Source: Parus major
Taxonomy: Eukaryota; Chordata; Aves; Passeriformes; Paridae
DNA: 64,000 nucleotides
Assembly (NCBI RefSeq): GCF_001522545.3
Contig: NC_031781.1
Coordinates: 8,437,487 to 8,501,486 of the forward strand
Direction: 5' to 3'
Under the pieces are notes generated by a model. That model saw nothing but the letters and a program-made list of their open reading frames with translations. It was not told the DNA's origin and did not search any database. Shown one piece after another: positions 14,424-29,400 of this stretch. The stretch's first letter is position 1, and the number at the start of each line of letters is the position of its first letter. Position numbers and translations under genes: made by a program.

Positions 14424-17400
14424 GTAAGTCCTTTGCTCTGATGGCCAGTGTTGTCCTTGCTTGTTGTCCTTGTGGCTGCTCTTCCTAAGGAAGGTTTTCA
14501 CTGCTGAGCTTGAGACTGGAATGAGGCTTTCAAGAAAACCAAAAGAATCCAAAGAGACAAGCTGCAGGAAGCAGCAAGTTGTAAACTTCTTGGCCAAGAG
14601 AAATTCTGGCCTGTAGCAGAATGTGTGATTGCATTATGGGAGGCGCCACATCTAAGCTGTGTACTGGGTGCAAGGGACAAAGGCAGAAATGCTGGCTCCT
14701 AAATGGAAGAAAGGATTGTTCCCACGGCAAGTGCCAACAACCTTTCAACTTCAGGGTGCAGTGGGAGGCTTCATGTGTTCTCCTAAAATAGGATTGCAGA
14801 AGGAGCAGAGACCAGCAAGAAGCTGCACACTAACTGAAACTTCAGTGTTTAGCAACCTGAGACTAAGCTGCTTAAGGCAAATAATTTGATGAAGTGTGAA
14901 AAAGGCAAAATTTCCTCACCTTCCTATAAGACAGTCTTGCTAGTGGGATTGCTGGTGTTCATCTAATGAAATCTAGGCTGCTGTGGCAAGTGGTTTAAAT
15001 TTTCTTTACTGTGCTGGTTTGAAAGCAAACCAATGGGAGATTCCAAGTCAGAACTACAGTTTAACAGGAAAATTAAAATAAAATGCAGTAGTACAAAACC
15101 CTGTCAGTCAGAATACAACCTGACACCCTGTTGGTCAGGGTTTTGATAGCAGTCAGATTAAATGGTGGCTGCTGTCCTCCTGGAGTAACAGATGTGGTTC
15201 TGTTGAAGCAGTGATCCTGTAGAAGGTTGTTGTTTTCCTCTGAAGATCCAGTGGTGGAGTAGATGGGTCTGGTCTTCCTCTGGGAATCCAGTGGGAAAAG
15301 GTTGACTGTAGTGTTCCAAGTCTCAGCTTATATCCAGTAGGAATGCTTGGCTCCTCCCCCTGGATGGAGCATCTCACAATGGGATGATGTCATTTTATCG
15401 GTCCTGCAGTGAGACTCAATAGTTCATTAAAAGAAGATCTCGCCCTGGAGGGAGGATGGGTCATGGAAGAGATAAAGAACACTGCCCCACCTGGTTTTAA
15501 CAGATGGTCATAGAATACATACTCCTGCTCACATCTTGCACTGCAACCTAAGACATTTACCAAATATGCTGCAAGAGAACCAGTGAAACATAAAGGATAG
15601 TAGATGTATTTGTGCTAAATTTAGAATGGTATCTTGCACAAATTGCCCAGAGAGATGATAGATGTCCTATCACTAGAAACATTCAAGGTCAGGTTGCACA
15701 GGGCTCTGTTGAAGATGTCACTGCTCATTGCAGGGAGGGGTCAGTCTAGATGACCTTTAAAGATTCCTTCCAGCCTAAACCATTCTATGACTTTACACTG
15801 ATTGTTGTCTTAGCGTTGTTTCAGTGAGCAGCATGCACTTGTTTTGGTTACTTCTGCAAAGCCCTGGATGTCTTTCTGCGAAGCAGTGAGGGGATGTGGA
15901 GTTTATACTTGGTTTCTTCAGCTAGGGAAGCACCTTGGCAGATAACACACAGCTGAAATGTGCTTGCAGGTTTGTGCCCTGACTGGGAGACCTGGGACCC
16001 GAAGAAGCCCGTGGACAACGCTCGGGAAGCCATGCAGCAGGCGGATGACTGGCTGGGTGTGCCGCAGGTAAGCCACCAACACATGGGCTGCCTGTGGGGA
16101 GCACAGTGGCCAGCTTTGGCCTTGTGACTAGCTGGAGTTTAAATTGATGAAAGCAGGTGAAGCTGCTTGGATGCTTTGAGAAGTTACTGTTAGCTCATAT
16201 AGAGTTGCCTGAGAAAGGGTGCACTGTAATGAAACAGGCTATTACATTTCAGAGCCCTGGTTATAAGATTTTGTGTAGATGTCTCTGCTGAAGACAGCTG
16301 CTGTTGCAGCATGTATGGTGGGAGGAAAGGGCCTGTGTGGTGGTGCCTGATATGTTAGTCCATGGAGTGAGTTTTGCTGCATTGAATTCCACAGAAGAAA
16401 ATCTTCTTGGCTTAGGAAATCACCTGCAATGATAATGTTCAAACAGAGAGCAATATATTTACAAACTGGATTATTTTCATGCTGATAAAGTTGGACAGAA
16501 TTCCAGAAATCTCTGACGCAGAGTGTATTGTGGAAGCAGGAGAGGAGACTGCTCACAAGTTTTGCTCTGAAAGCTTTGCGGTTCAGAGCTGTAGCCATAC
16601 AGGATTATGAATTACTAACTTTTTCAGTATAGATTATTGCTGTGCCACTTCTCAAGGGGAACATGACTACTGCTGTCTTGCTTTGATACCATTAAGCTGT
16701 TTTCAGTCTCCTGTGAACCCCTAAGTAATCATGGCACAAAAGGCCCCCAAACCACACTGGGACAATAATGAGCTGCTTGATTTTCTTGCCTGAGATTATA
16801 AATCATGTTGTGTGTATCAAAGGGAAAGTAAATGTAAGAAATCCCATTAGCATGTGGGAGTTTTGAAATTTAAGTCTGTGTCATAGTTCTGTTTCTGTGT
16901 TGACTTGCGGTAACCAAGCACTGGCTCAATCTGTTGAATTGCACTGCCTTTCAGGTTATTACCCCTGAAGAAATTATCCACCCTGATGTGGATGAGCACT
17001 CTGTGATGACTTACCTGTCCCAGTTCCCCAAAGCCAAGCTGAAACCAGGAGCTCCTTTAAAACCCAAACTGAATCCAAAGAAAGCAAGGGCTTATGGCAG
17101 AGGTAAGAACTTAGTGAGCTGAAGCTGCATGGAGCAGTAACTCTTCAGAAAACTGGGTGGGGTTTTCTGCTTATATTGAACTTCAGACCTACTGTAACTA
17201 ACTGACTTCAAAGTTTCACTTGTATACTCTTGGTGTGGTGCCTGGTTTCAGAAATACATGGATATAGTCCAAAAGGCACTCCTAGTTCTAACATGTAAAT
17301 TCCCCAGTCTGAACCTGTTCTGCAAGCTGCCAGCTTCCCATCCACAGCTGGAAGAAGTAGCATGATATGGTGCTAAAACAACCTTGGTGTGGAATTCAGG

Positions 17401-20400
17401 CCAGCAGTATTGCTGCTGCTGGGTGATAATCTAGCAGTGAATGCTTCTTGTGATGAAGCACTCTGTAAAAGAAGGAAAAAACATCACCTCACTGTCTCTC
17501 AGCAGGCTCTGTAGAGGCAGTTTTCCATTTCCCAGACTCGATGTGTATTAGAGTGGGCTAATTCTAAATTACTTACTTGAGTTGACTGATAGTGTTGAGT
17601 ACTTTGCATGTGTACAGAGATGGGTTGGTAGCCCTTGAGACACTACACAGTGATGCGTCTATGTTGGAAAGGCTGTATTTACTGTTTGGAAGGACTTATG
17701 GCAGAATTTGCTGATTGTCCATAGATGCTTATGCAGCTGTAAGTCTATGTGGGCATTCTTATTTTTAACTGACCTTTTAAATTGATAATTTCTTATAATT
17801 ATGGATGAGGTTCTATTCTAGATTGGTGCATAGTCACAACTGAATAAGTAATAGATTTTACCTTTAATATGCTTGGTATGTTGGAAGACATCTCTTCAGC
17901 ATTACACTTGGCTCTCCATTCCATCTTAATTTTTTATTTTTTTTTACATGTGTGGGCTGATGTTGGTCCTTCAAGATTTTTAGAATGAGTGCATTTTTTA
18001 GAATTGGGTGTACAAGAGTGAAATGGAAAGAAACAAAACTTTCCTGGTTTTTTTTGTTTTTCTTATTTGCTTGGGTTTTTTTAAACATGATTTTCCATTG
18101 GGACTTAACTAGTGGAATGAAGGGACATGGACTTTATTTATGCACTTAAGAGCAGTCGCTGCAGTCAGAGTGGGTTTAGCACCTATCTGACTTGGGATTT
18201 ACATCCTTTGTAGGTGCCTTTCACAGCAAACCACAATACACAGACACATTTTTCAGGCCCCAAATGTGTAAATTACTGATCAGCCTGCCTCAATCTGTCA
18301 ACTCTGGCTCTAGTCATGTTTTTATTCATTCAAAAACTGGAATTACTTTGTTGTCTGCTTTCATGTGTGTTCTGTTCTGGAGCCATTGTAATGGAAATTA
18401 CTTTAGAGTGAGTGGCTCTTCTTGAAAGATTGATGTTTTCCTGAAGTTAATTGCCAAAACAGAGTCACTAAATGTACTAACTGATAATTCTGTCTGCTAA
18501 GATATGTCATAACTGGAAGGTAACTCCAGCAGCAAATGGGCTCAGTCCTCTACTGAGCAGGGTCTTTTGGACATCTGCAAAACAGGTTTTCATGCTTCCA
18601 GAAAAAAAAATGAGTTCAAGTGCAAAGTGGGTCAGTCTTAGCTCTTTTTATTAGCCCTTTTCATGTAAGCTCTTCATAACCTCCCAACAGGAGTCTTAGC
18701 TGTAGTACACCACCCTGAGCACTGTGGGGGTTTGTGCTGGGGACAGCCATGTGTAGAGCTGGGTGAAATGAGCCTGCAGAGGGGATGTACAGAGTTGTGC
18801 AGTCATCAGTGGTGCACTTGGAGTTCTCACTTAACCATCCAAAGCAGACTACTGATAAGATAGTAACATCTAGAAGATGACGTGTGGGCTAAGAAAGTGA
18901 TGTAACTAATGGTGTCCTGGCTGAAGCTGTCTTCAGAGGAGGATAATCCTTCTCCTTGTGCTTCCAGAAGGTGGGATACTTAACTTAAATACCATATCCT
19001 AATGCTTGTGGGATGGACTGGAGAGACACAGAGCAAATTCATAGCTAGATTTCAGCTAGATGGTAATCTAGGTCTTAGTTTGAAAGAATGAGTAAGTCAA
19101 TTGTTAACACCTTATCAGAATGCTCAGATTTCCTAGCAAAAACATGATCTTCCTTGCATTACTCTCAAGTTACTGTTTTCTGAAGATAAAGAAGTTGAGG
19201 AATTCTGTTGTTCACAACCACTTCCTCTATAATCCATCAGACTTTGCACTTTCCACTAATTGTGCTATGCTAGTAGTGCCCATAGTTTTATGAATCAGCC
19301 AAGGAGTAATTGCCTTGGACGGAAGGGTATATGTGTTTAGGCTAGTCTGGAATCAGCAACTTTGGGAAGTTCTTCCACCCACTCAGTCTGACACCACCAT
19401 GACAGATGTCATGACCTGGGACTGTGTACAGGGAGATGATGAAACCCTGCTGGTAAATGCATGCTGTAGCAGGCCCTGTGCTGGGGAATAAGGAAACTGA
19501 TTAAAAGTTAAGTGGAAACTGAGTAGTAAGATTTTTATATTGTTTAAAGTAAGTCTTTTACTCTCTGCTCTAGGGTAATGCCTTCACCTGAAGGCTTCCG
19601 GAAATTTCTCTCCTGCCTCTCTAGTCACCTGTCCTGTGGTGCAACACACTTGAGCATTTAGATGTGTGAAGCAGAGCAGCTCCTAAAGAGCAGCTAATGC
19701 ACATACCCCATTTGCTGTCAGCATCAGCCCTGCAGTTGCCAGCAGCAGGGGTGACCCTCAGTACCTGTCAGGGTAACTTGCTTTCACCTGAATCTAGATA
19801 GCAGCTGGGTTCCTGACTTGGTCAGAGATTGTAAGATGAGTTGAGTGCCAGTGATTCAACCAATTTTTTAAAATGCTTGTATTGTGAGGGAAGGCTTTAG
19901 TGTGAGCATCATGCTCTGGGCAGAGGGTTAAGACATGACGTGCAGGAGTCTGGGGAAACTAATTCTGATGGAGAATATGTTGCACAGACTTTGGGTAGCC
20001 TCCAAACTGTCTTCCAGGTTTTGTGGCAGCAGCTAATGTGCTGTTCTGTATCTGTCTCACAGGGATTGAGCCTCATGGGAACATGGTGAAGCAGCCTGCC
20101 ATCTTCACAGTGGACACTATCAGTGCTGGGCAGGGTGACCTGATGGTCTTCATAGAAGATCCAGAAGGCAACAGAGAGGAGGTATGTACGTTAAGTGTCT
20201 TGTATGGAAAAGTCAAATTGGTCTGAATGCTGTAGTTTTTTGCAGTACCCTTCATCTTTCACAAGTGAGTTCTTAACAAATAAGTAATCTAAAAAGAAAT
20301 TGCAAAATACTGTTTATCTAAAGTGTAAGAAGCTTTAAGCTTTTCTTCATAATTGCCTTGAAAAAAAGTCACTACCTGCAGCTAAGCAGCACAACTCCAG

Positions 20401-23400
20401 CGTCCAGTAGTTGCAGTACTGGCCAAGTACACTCTGACCTGTTTTTAGATAACATACATCACTAAATCACTGTCTGCATTTACTCATTCTGCAAGAATGG
20501 CTAAAGCAGCTATTTAGATGCCATGAATCATTTTGAGTCAAAATGCTGGTTTTAGTGTTTATAGAAACTTCTTATCCAAGTGTTCCACTTGATCATGTTA
20601 CAGCATTCCAGAAAAATACAGCTGTACATTGGACTTACTGTCTCCTCATTTTTGGCCTGCCTCAGTAGACCAATTAACAGCAAAGGAAAGGGCTGGGGTG
20701 GGGAGAAAGTGGCTTGCTTCCTCTCTTGTCAAGACAAAACCAATGGGATGTTTTTCCATGTGGCTAGAGGGGGATAGCAAGGATCCCTGCTCTTACAGCA
20801 ACAAGTGTCTAACATTGCTGACTCTGGAAATAGATTGCAGTATCAGAAAAGAGTTCAGCTGGCGTGCATAGGCACAGCTTGAGGATGGATGTGTTTTCTC
20901 TCCTAGGCGAAGATAACGCCGTCCAGTGACAAAAACAAGACCTACTCAGTACAGTATGTTCCAAGGGTTACTGGACCTCACAAGGTGCGTTTTGTGTCAA
21001 TAACCATTATTCTCTTGCTAGACACACTCCTCTACAGGTTGTTAACGTGAGCCCCTGAGGGCTCACTGATGGGTAAAGAGTCACCCCAGGCATCCTGAAG
21101 AAAATTTAAATTGATGAGGCCTTAGTTCTCCATCTGGCTTTTGGACTCCTCTCTTCTCAAGGGGGAAAGAAGCGTGTGTTGGGAGAAAGTGCATTTGTGT
21201 TTGGTATCAAGTGCTACAGCTGAGCCACTTTGTGCAACTCACAAAGCTGGTATTGTGGGTTGTCATGAAAACAACAGATGTTTCTAAAAGGTCTCTTTGC
21301 TGGTGGTACTGTGCACTGTAGGGATTTTGCAGACAAGGATTCCCTACCTTTGTCCCTGGATGCCCATAGATGTAGGTTTATAATGGGTGATCATGTTGTT
21401 TGACACTTCCTAGGGTTGCTGGTCCCCACAGCCAGCCTGAAAAAATAAAATGCAACCTCTGCTCCCACTTTATTGCTGGATGGAGATCCACCTTGTATTC
21501 GCATATCCTGACTCAAGCTTCCATGCTGGTGTGCCTGACTCTGTAATCAATAGAACTTTAAGAAGGTGGCCAGCAGTTAGCATGGATATGATGAGGATTG
21601 TGGGATGAATGGTCCCTCACCTCTGAGGGAAAGAGTCTTTGTGTTATAAATGCACCTGTTTGACCCTGCACTTGTCTTTATGGTGGTGGTCTGAGCTCTG
21701 TCTCTGCCAGGGGTGGGTCTAAGCTGATGCTGTCTGTCTCTAGGTTTCAGTCCTGTTTGCTGGGCAGCACATCTCGAAGAGCCCGTTTGAAGTGAATGTT
21801 GACAAAGCCCAGGGAGATGCAAGTAAAGTGACAGCAAAGGGACCAGGACTGGAGGCAGCAGGGAACATTGCCAATAAGCCTACCTACTTTGACCTCTACA
21901 CAGCAGGTAAGCAGGATGAGTGATGATGGAAATCCTGCAGTTTCCTCAAATGTGAGAACCTAAGGCCTCGGAGAAATAAAAATGCTGAAAAGTGGATGAG
22001 GATTTGCTGCCCTGTCAAACTCATAGGTGAAATAATAGCTGGGCTGCTCAGAAGGCTTCAGCTGTGTATGAAGTATTTGAAGTGCAGAGCTGAGCTGGGA
22101 CAAGAGGGTGCTAAGCCTGACCCAGAAATTTGCCATGAATTTGCTGGATGACAGCAGTCAAGTTCCTGGCTGGTTTCTTTTCCCGACTCATTTTAAACAG
22201 GAATGTGACATGTTGAACATAAATGTAAAGGATAAACTGTGAGCAAACTGCAAACGCATAGTGTGTTCTATATTTAGCTCTACAGAAAGAACCTGCTGCA
22301 GTGCTACTTACTTTGAGTTCATACTTCAATGATGAACTGGTTTCAACCTCTATTGTAATTATTAGAGGGCGACTATCTTCATTAGGGCATCTCCATCACA
22401 TTATTTGTTACCTGCTATTAGGCCAATGCTGTAGCCTAGAGGAATGAGTCAATAAGATGCTACAAATGTTAATTCATTTAGAACAATGTGAAACTACTTA
22501 GGGCAGTTACTTGTAGCATTTAAACACCAAAATATGCTGAGTAGCATATTTGAAATTTCATTCTGCCTGAGGGAGCTTAGGAATAAAATTAAATGTGGTT
22601 ATAGTGAGGGAATTATTAGTTCAGCCTCTAATTGAGAGAGGGAGTGGTCTGAATCATGTAAAGACAGGTCTGGCCTCTGAAAGTGTATAGAAAACTGTTT
22701 TTGTTGTATGAGTTGAATAAGATGTGAGAGAAACAGGTGTCTGAACAAAAGTGAATACATATAGTCCAGCAGAGAGGATCCTTGTCAGACCAGCATTCAT
22801 TTGTTCAATCTCTTAATCTAAACCACTTCAAAGCTGGAGAGATTGAACTGACTGGTAAAGCTGTGGGCTGATCTGCGATAGAGGTACCACAGGATGGTAT
22901 CCATAGGGTAACCAGGCTGTATGTATATTCACTACTGTGTTGTGAAATCCTGTGGCTGGAGCAGCAGAGCAGAGCCCTGTCAGTTTGACTTCATGGAATG
23001 CCACCATACTGTCTTGGCCATTCCCTGCTCAAATGTTTGACTGCTGTCAGCAAAAGCTGAATGCAGAGGCTGTGCCTAGGATTGGCAGCAGAAGATGGCT
23101 GGCTGAGCCCAGACAGCTGGTGGTAGTCTGAAACAAGGTGCCTGGTGCTGGTGGAGATGCCAAGGCTCAGCTGGGCTTGTTTCCTTTGCAGGTGCTGGTG
23201 TGGGTGATGTGATTGTGGAAGTGGAGGATCCTCAGGGGAGAAGCCTTGCTGAAGTTGTAGTGGAAGACAAGGGCAACCAAGTCTACCGTTGCACCTATAA
23301 ACCTGTTCAAGCTGGTCCTCACATTGTCAAAGTGACTTTTGCTGGGGAGGCAATTCCCAAAACTCCTTGCACTGTTCTCATTGGAGAGGGTATGTTTTTT

Positions 23401-26400
23401 GAAAATGCATATAAATGTAGATGGCCACTTTTCTCCTTGGATGTGATCACAGAATATGCTTGGATCATGCCTTTTATATTCTCTGTACCTTTCAACATCT
23501 TGGTCCTGTTTCAGTGGGTCACCTGAGTACTCTCAGGGTAAAACAGTGCTCTCTAACAGTAATATGGCTTTTGTTGCTAGTTTCCTTTCTGCCTAGACTT
23601 ACAAATGTTAAGCTGCCCTTTGAATTATTTTTTTTTTGAGTAATTTATGCAGCTATGCAGTGTCTTGCTGTTTTCCACCCTTGTTCCTCAAATGACTATA
23701 TTTACTGTTTTCCTCCTTAACGGACACCTAATTTGCTTTCTGTTCCATCCTTACGTGCTCCTATGCTTTTAGATCTCTGCTCATCTCTCCTGAGCTACCC
23801 TCCATTTGTGGAATTTTGGACTTCACTGCTAATGGCTTCATAGTTGGTAAGAGGTGTGCAGGATGCTCCGTCATGTTTGCTTTTGTAAGCTTCTAGCCTG
23901 CAGCTTGTCCCAGCCAAAAGGATTTTTGGTTTTGTTGGGGTTGGGGAGGAAAGTTGCAAGTGAACTGAAGCTTTGTGTGACCCAGTCAGTGAAACTGGCT
24001 TAACCACAAGCTGCCTGACGCAGCTGTGTAAGTGCTCTGCAAGCTGTTCCCACTCCACGTCAGCCACGCTCCTGTGTGTCCCCACTGAGCTTTCAGAGCT
24101 GGCAGATGGCACACAATCCCTGCTCACACCATCCAGTGTAGGACACGGGACGATGTTGGCTGCTGCAGGGGTGAGGGGAAAACCTGTAAGCTGTTGTATA
24201 ATGAGTGAAAACCTAACGAGCTGCTTGGCAGACTTGTGCTTCTGCTGTGAGCACGGTGTGCTTGGGGAAAATGTGTGTTTGGTTTACAGTGCTGGGAAGC
24301 TGTGGTTGTTTGTAAGTCTCTTCAAACCTCCCAGGTCTCTGGTGTTGAAAACCTTATGACAGCTGGGATTGTGTAATGAAAACTATTCCTAAGTGTGTGT
24401 AATTTCTGTAGCCACTCTGCAGGCCCAGAGAAGTGCTTGCAGTAAAGAGGCCAAGATAAGCCTAAGCCATGTGTAACCCTCCTGCCCCACCCTGCTTCAG
24501 TCTGCAGAAGGCTTGGTGACTTTGCTTCTGTGAAAGTGTGAACTGTGACAAGCAAGGGGGATTTGATGCGGCATCTTTTAACAAAGCATAGGCAAAACTC
24601 AGCTTTGTTAATAGCAGTTATCCCAGTCACGTGCTTCTGAAAGACCAGCAGAATAATACTGTTCACTGGGGCTTATCTGCAAAAGGGACCCTTCACCCCA
24701 CACTGCAGTGGGCCTCAACGCGAAAGGCGTCAGGAAGGTTGTGTCTGCGGTAAATAATCTCTATGTGATAGCTGTGGAAAAGTCTTGTATTGATAACTGG
24801 CATTGAATTGGAAAGCAGCAGGGCTTCAGTGTTTGCAGTCATTCTATAAAATGGTCTTGGAAGGGGTCAGTGTTGCCTGGCTGCACTATTGCCTAAAAGC
24901 TGGGGGGCATAGACAGCAGCTGGGCAGACTCCTGTCTGTCTGCCTTAATGCTATAACTTTGTGTTAAAAGCTAAGCTGTGGTTGCCCTGAGTCAACATTA
25001 AACTAAAGGTTGTCCCAGGCTGGCTAGGCTGCCTGTATGTTGAGATCAGAGACAGTAGTAATGCCTGAAGTTGCCTTGCAGCCTGCAACCCCAACGCCTG
25101 TCGTGCCACTGGTCGAGGTCTGCAGCCCAAGGGCGTCCGTATCAGGGAGACGGCCGACTTCAAGGTTGATACAAGAGCAGCAGGGAGCGGAGATCTTGGA
25201 GTGACTATAAAGGGACCAAGTGAGTGCTGGGGTGAATCTGTGCTGTGCATGTGTTTTAGAGAAGGGGGAGGAGCAGAGCCTGGGAAAAGGAAGAGCAGGA
25301 AGGAGATGGTGTCCTGATGGAACTGATGGGATCTGTATAAAAAGCCATATTTCAGAAGGGTTTATTGGTACTTTGTGTCTATTGGGGAGGTTTTGATCTG
25401 CAGGGCTGGGTTAGATTATATCTGGTTTTAGTTCTTTCCATTTTAATGCATCGGTTAGCAAAACTGAGGAAACCTGTGTATCTGCCTGCTGTGGCCTCTA
25501 AACTTTATGGGTACACATTGCATCTTCACCCAGGCTGTGGAAGCAAGTCACACTCCAGGGTCTGGCAAGATGGAAATCCTGCTCTCATAAAGCTGGGAAT
25601 GGCTCAGAGCAGTATTCCTGGTGGCACTAGCTGGTTGGGTACACAAGCAGAGGAGGAAAGGAACCCAAGCTGACAGAGACCATCTGTGAGGATCCATCCC
25701 CACATCCCTTGGTCCTGAGCTCTGCATGTGGCTCTCTGCCTGGCAGGCTGTGGGAGGAAGGGAGCACAGGAGCTGCTGGCTCCTGTGGCTGCCAGCAGCA
25801 GTCCCTGTGTGGTACTCTGAGCCTGCCACCTCCCCCCACCTGGAGCAGCATTCAAAGGTGCATTGTATTGCCTTCACCTCCTCCACACACACAGAGCTCT
25901 GACTGTGTGGCTTCATGAGGCTGGGGGGAAAAAAAGCAACAGGCGTATCAATGTAAATTTTAGCGTATTAAGCTTTTCTTCCTAAATTCTTCATCTTGAA
26001 GAAAATGAAAAGTAGGCATTCCCTGCATACTTGTGGTTACAAAGTCTGACAAATGTTAAGCTTTTTTGTTTTAACATATGACACGCATCATACTGCAGAC
26101 TAAGAAAATAAAACACAAGGGAACTTATTAAGTCTGGTAACCTAAAATACTTTCTGCTGTATTTCTTCTGGAAGTGTTTGCTGTCTTTGTCCTAGAGGGC
26201 AGCTAGAACTAACTTCCTTATAACCTGACCTTTTTTTTTTTTTTCCTGGTGGAAGAAATTTATTCTTGCTAGCTAAAATAAATACTAGAAAACATGAACT
26301 TGTCTGAGTAATTGAAAGCAGGATGGAAACTGTTAAGTTCAATGCTGAACTGATCTTTCAACAGAGGGCTTGGAGGAGTTGGTGAAACAAAAAGGCTTTA

Positions 26401-29400
26401 TGGATGGTATATATGCATTTGAATATTATCCAGCCACACCAGGGAAGTACGTTGTCACAATTACATGGGGTGGGCAAAACATCCCAAAAAGGTGAGTCAA
26501 AAGTAGCTTTTTGGGCATTTTTGTATCCTTCAGTGGTTTGTGTAGTTGGTGGGCTTTTAAATTTTTAAAACTGATTTTTGAAGAAGCACTGGGGAGACAA
26601 GTTAGTGGCAAATTGTTGTACCATTTTACTTTTAACGGATTGTTTTCTGGCTGAAGCAGCTTGACAAAACTCTGAAGGGTGATTTGCATCAGTCTTTCTA
26701 ATGCAAAATCATGAAAAAAAAACCTTATAAAATATGGTGGATCATGCAGCTTGAACTTTGCTGTAAGATTTTGAAGGGATCTATTACTTCAGTGTCCACA
26801 GCTATAGCAATCAGAGCAAGTGTTTGACACTCAGGATTTGTGGTAGAAGATGTAAGCATGTAATGGGTTGGATGACCTCTGCTAGAAAGACACTGCTGGG
26901 CCCTGTGCCACCACATGGTAGCATCTATTAATTTGGAAAATCCAGTGTAAAGCCTCATTAAAATATCTGGGGGAAAACATAGATTCTGTATTTGTCACCG
27001 TTTCTAATAGCATTTCTAATGCTTTGTTTTTCTCTGGTAGTCCCTTTGAAGTTCAGGTGGGTCATGAAGCAGGTCCTCAGAAAGTGCGAGCCTGGGGGCC
27101 AGGACTGCATGAGGGAGTTGTGGGCAAGTCAGCCGACTTTGTGGTCGAGTCCATTGGCACAGAAGTTGGCTCTCTTGGTATGTTACTTGATTTAGATTCC
27201 CTGAAATATTTGTATCTTGCAATGCTAGCAGCAAACTCAGGAGAAACAATAGGTTTCCCAGCAGTAAAAAAAACGTGTCTGTAGGACGTTGCGGTCTAAA
27301 CACAAACATCAGAGTATGAAAGGCAAGTCCTAGAGACAGGAGTGTGTGTGACAGAGTGTTAATCTGGTTTTGTGGGATGAGATGCAGAAGGGAATGATGG
27401 ATGATGGATTATCTCCTATATTACTGAAGGGGGGTGACTGAGAGATCAGGAATGGTTATGGCTAACAAAAAGCTATTTGTGGAAGTGGTGTTAAATTAGT
27501 GGCCACCACAAACCTGACGTGAGGAGCCTACTTGTTTCTTTTTCAGGCTTTGCAATAGAAGGCCCTTCTCAGGCTAAAATTGAGTGTGATGACAAGAATG
27601 ATGGCTCATGTGATGTGAAGTATTGGCCCAAAGAGCCTGGTGAATATGCTGTGCACATCATGTGCGATGATGAGGACATAAAAGACAGCCCTTACATGGC
27701 CTTCATTCGACCAGCTTCAGGAGACTTCAACGCGGATAAGGTGAGGCATAGGAGTTCTGGCATAGCATGTCCTTGATGTAACTACAGCAGAGATGTTTCT
27801 AAAGGATTCTGGTAGTAGACTCTTAAGCTGCCTCTGCTTAAAGCTCTGAATTTGCTGAGATATTACCCAGCCAGATATTCCCCAGCTTTTTCTAATAACA
27901 CTGTTGTGGTTTTGATTTAATGTAATGAAAACTTGCTGAAGTAGTATTGCATGCTTCATGGGGTTTGTGGAAGGGGCAGGTCTTCATACATAAATCACTT
28001 AGTTTTGTTTCTCTTTCTGAACTGCAAGCTAATACTCTTGAGGTGCTCTTATAGGTGAAGGCTTATGGCCCGGGCTTGGAGAGGACTGGCTGTATAGTGA
28101 ATAATCCTGCTGAGTTCACAGTTGAAACCAAGGATGCTGGGAAAGCACCTCTGAAGATGTATGCACAGGTAAAAACCCAAAGGCAGCTGTGTGAAACTGC
28201 AGCAAAAGGGCTTTAATACTGTTTAGAAAAATGCCTTAAGTATTTCTACTCACACACCACTTAATTCTGGGCATGTGTAATTCAGTCAAAGCTCTGTGCT
28301 TTGATCTGTGTAATGTAGTCAGGCAACAACCGAAGACAAAGTGACTGCTCTGAAGTGTATGAAGTACATGGCTTTGCTTCCTTACTTGGAAGGAAAAGTA
28401 AGCAAAGTAAGGTGTAATTTCCTTGAGATGTCATTTGGAAGCACTGAAGTGTCTCTGAGCCTGTGAATTTACTATATGTTGTAGGATGGTGTATGAATGA
28501 TCAAGTGTTAGATGAGGAAGACTTACAGGAGTGTAAATTGCATGTTTCTTCAGTATTTCTGAACTGCAGTTGTGGGGGAAAAAAAAAACCCAAAAACCTG
28601 ACATTTTGGAACAGTCTAGGGCTGTTCAAACTATGCAAACATTTTTGAAGTACCTGAACCTTCTGCTTGTATTATTGCTTTTTAGGATGGAGAAGGAAAC
28701 CCTATTGATATCCAGATAAAGAGCAAGCCTGATGGTGTGTTTGCCTGCTCCTATGTGCCAGTTAAGCCAATCAAACATACAATCTCTGTTGTCTGGGGAG
28801 GAGCCAATGTGCCCAATAGTCCATTTAGGGTAAGTACCAAGATGAGTAGTTCTTAGTTCTAGCCAAATAGGACTATAGTGCTCACAACTACTTGTGAGTA
28901 CAGCTAGGATCATAAAACCCTTCTGTGAACTTTAAAGAGGTGTGTCCTGCTCCATTTTTTTTTTCAGAAATCTAGCCACTTGTATGAATCTTTCTGTTTT
29001 TACAAGCTCACTGGTGGTCTCCTATCAGCCCAGCTGCAGCCTGAGAGATTTGGGGCCATTCATTTGCATCTGTTATCCTATAGCTCCTCTCCAAGCAATG
29101 CTCTGACTTGGTTGTGATCTCAGTTTTAGCAGAGATGTATGATTCTGACCCTTGTGAGTTTGTGTAGGTCCTTATAGGTCAAGGGAGTCATCCTCAGAAA
29201 GTCAAAGTGTTTGGACCTGGCGTGGAGAGAACTGGCCTGAAAGCAAGTGAGCCGACGCACTTCACTGTGGACTGCACAGATGCAGGAGAAGGTAAAAGCA
29301 GGCTGGGCTGTTCTGTAGTGTGAGAATCACAGGTCATGCAAGGAGAGGATTATATACTCTTCCATGCTGGTTTTCCTTATTTAGTGGAAAAACCTTGGGA

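Noticed and set aside
15153..15377. 74-codon minus-strand open frame as a gene
   Set aside because: It lies wholly inside the solo LTR, which is non-coding.
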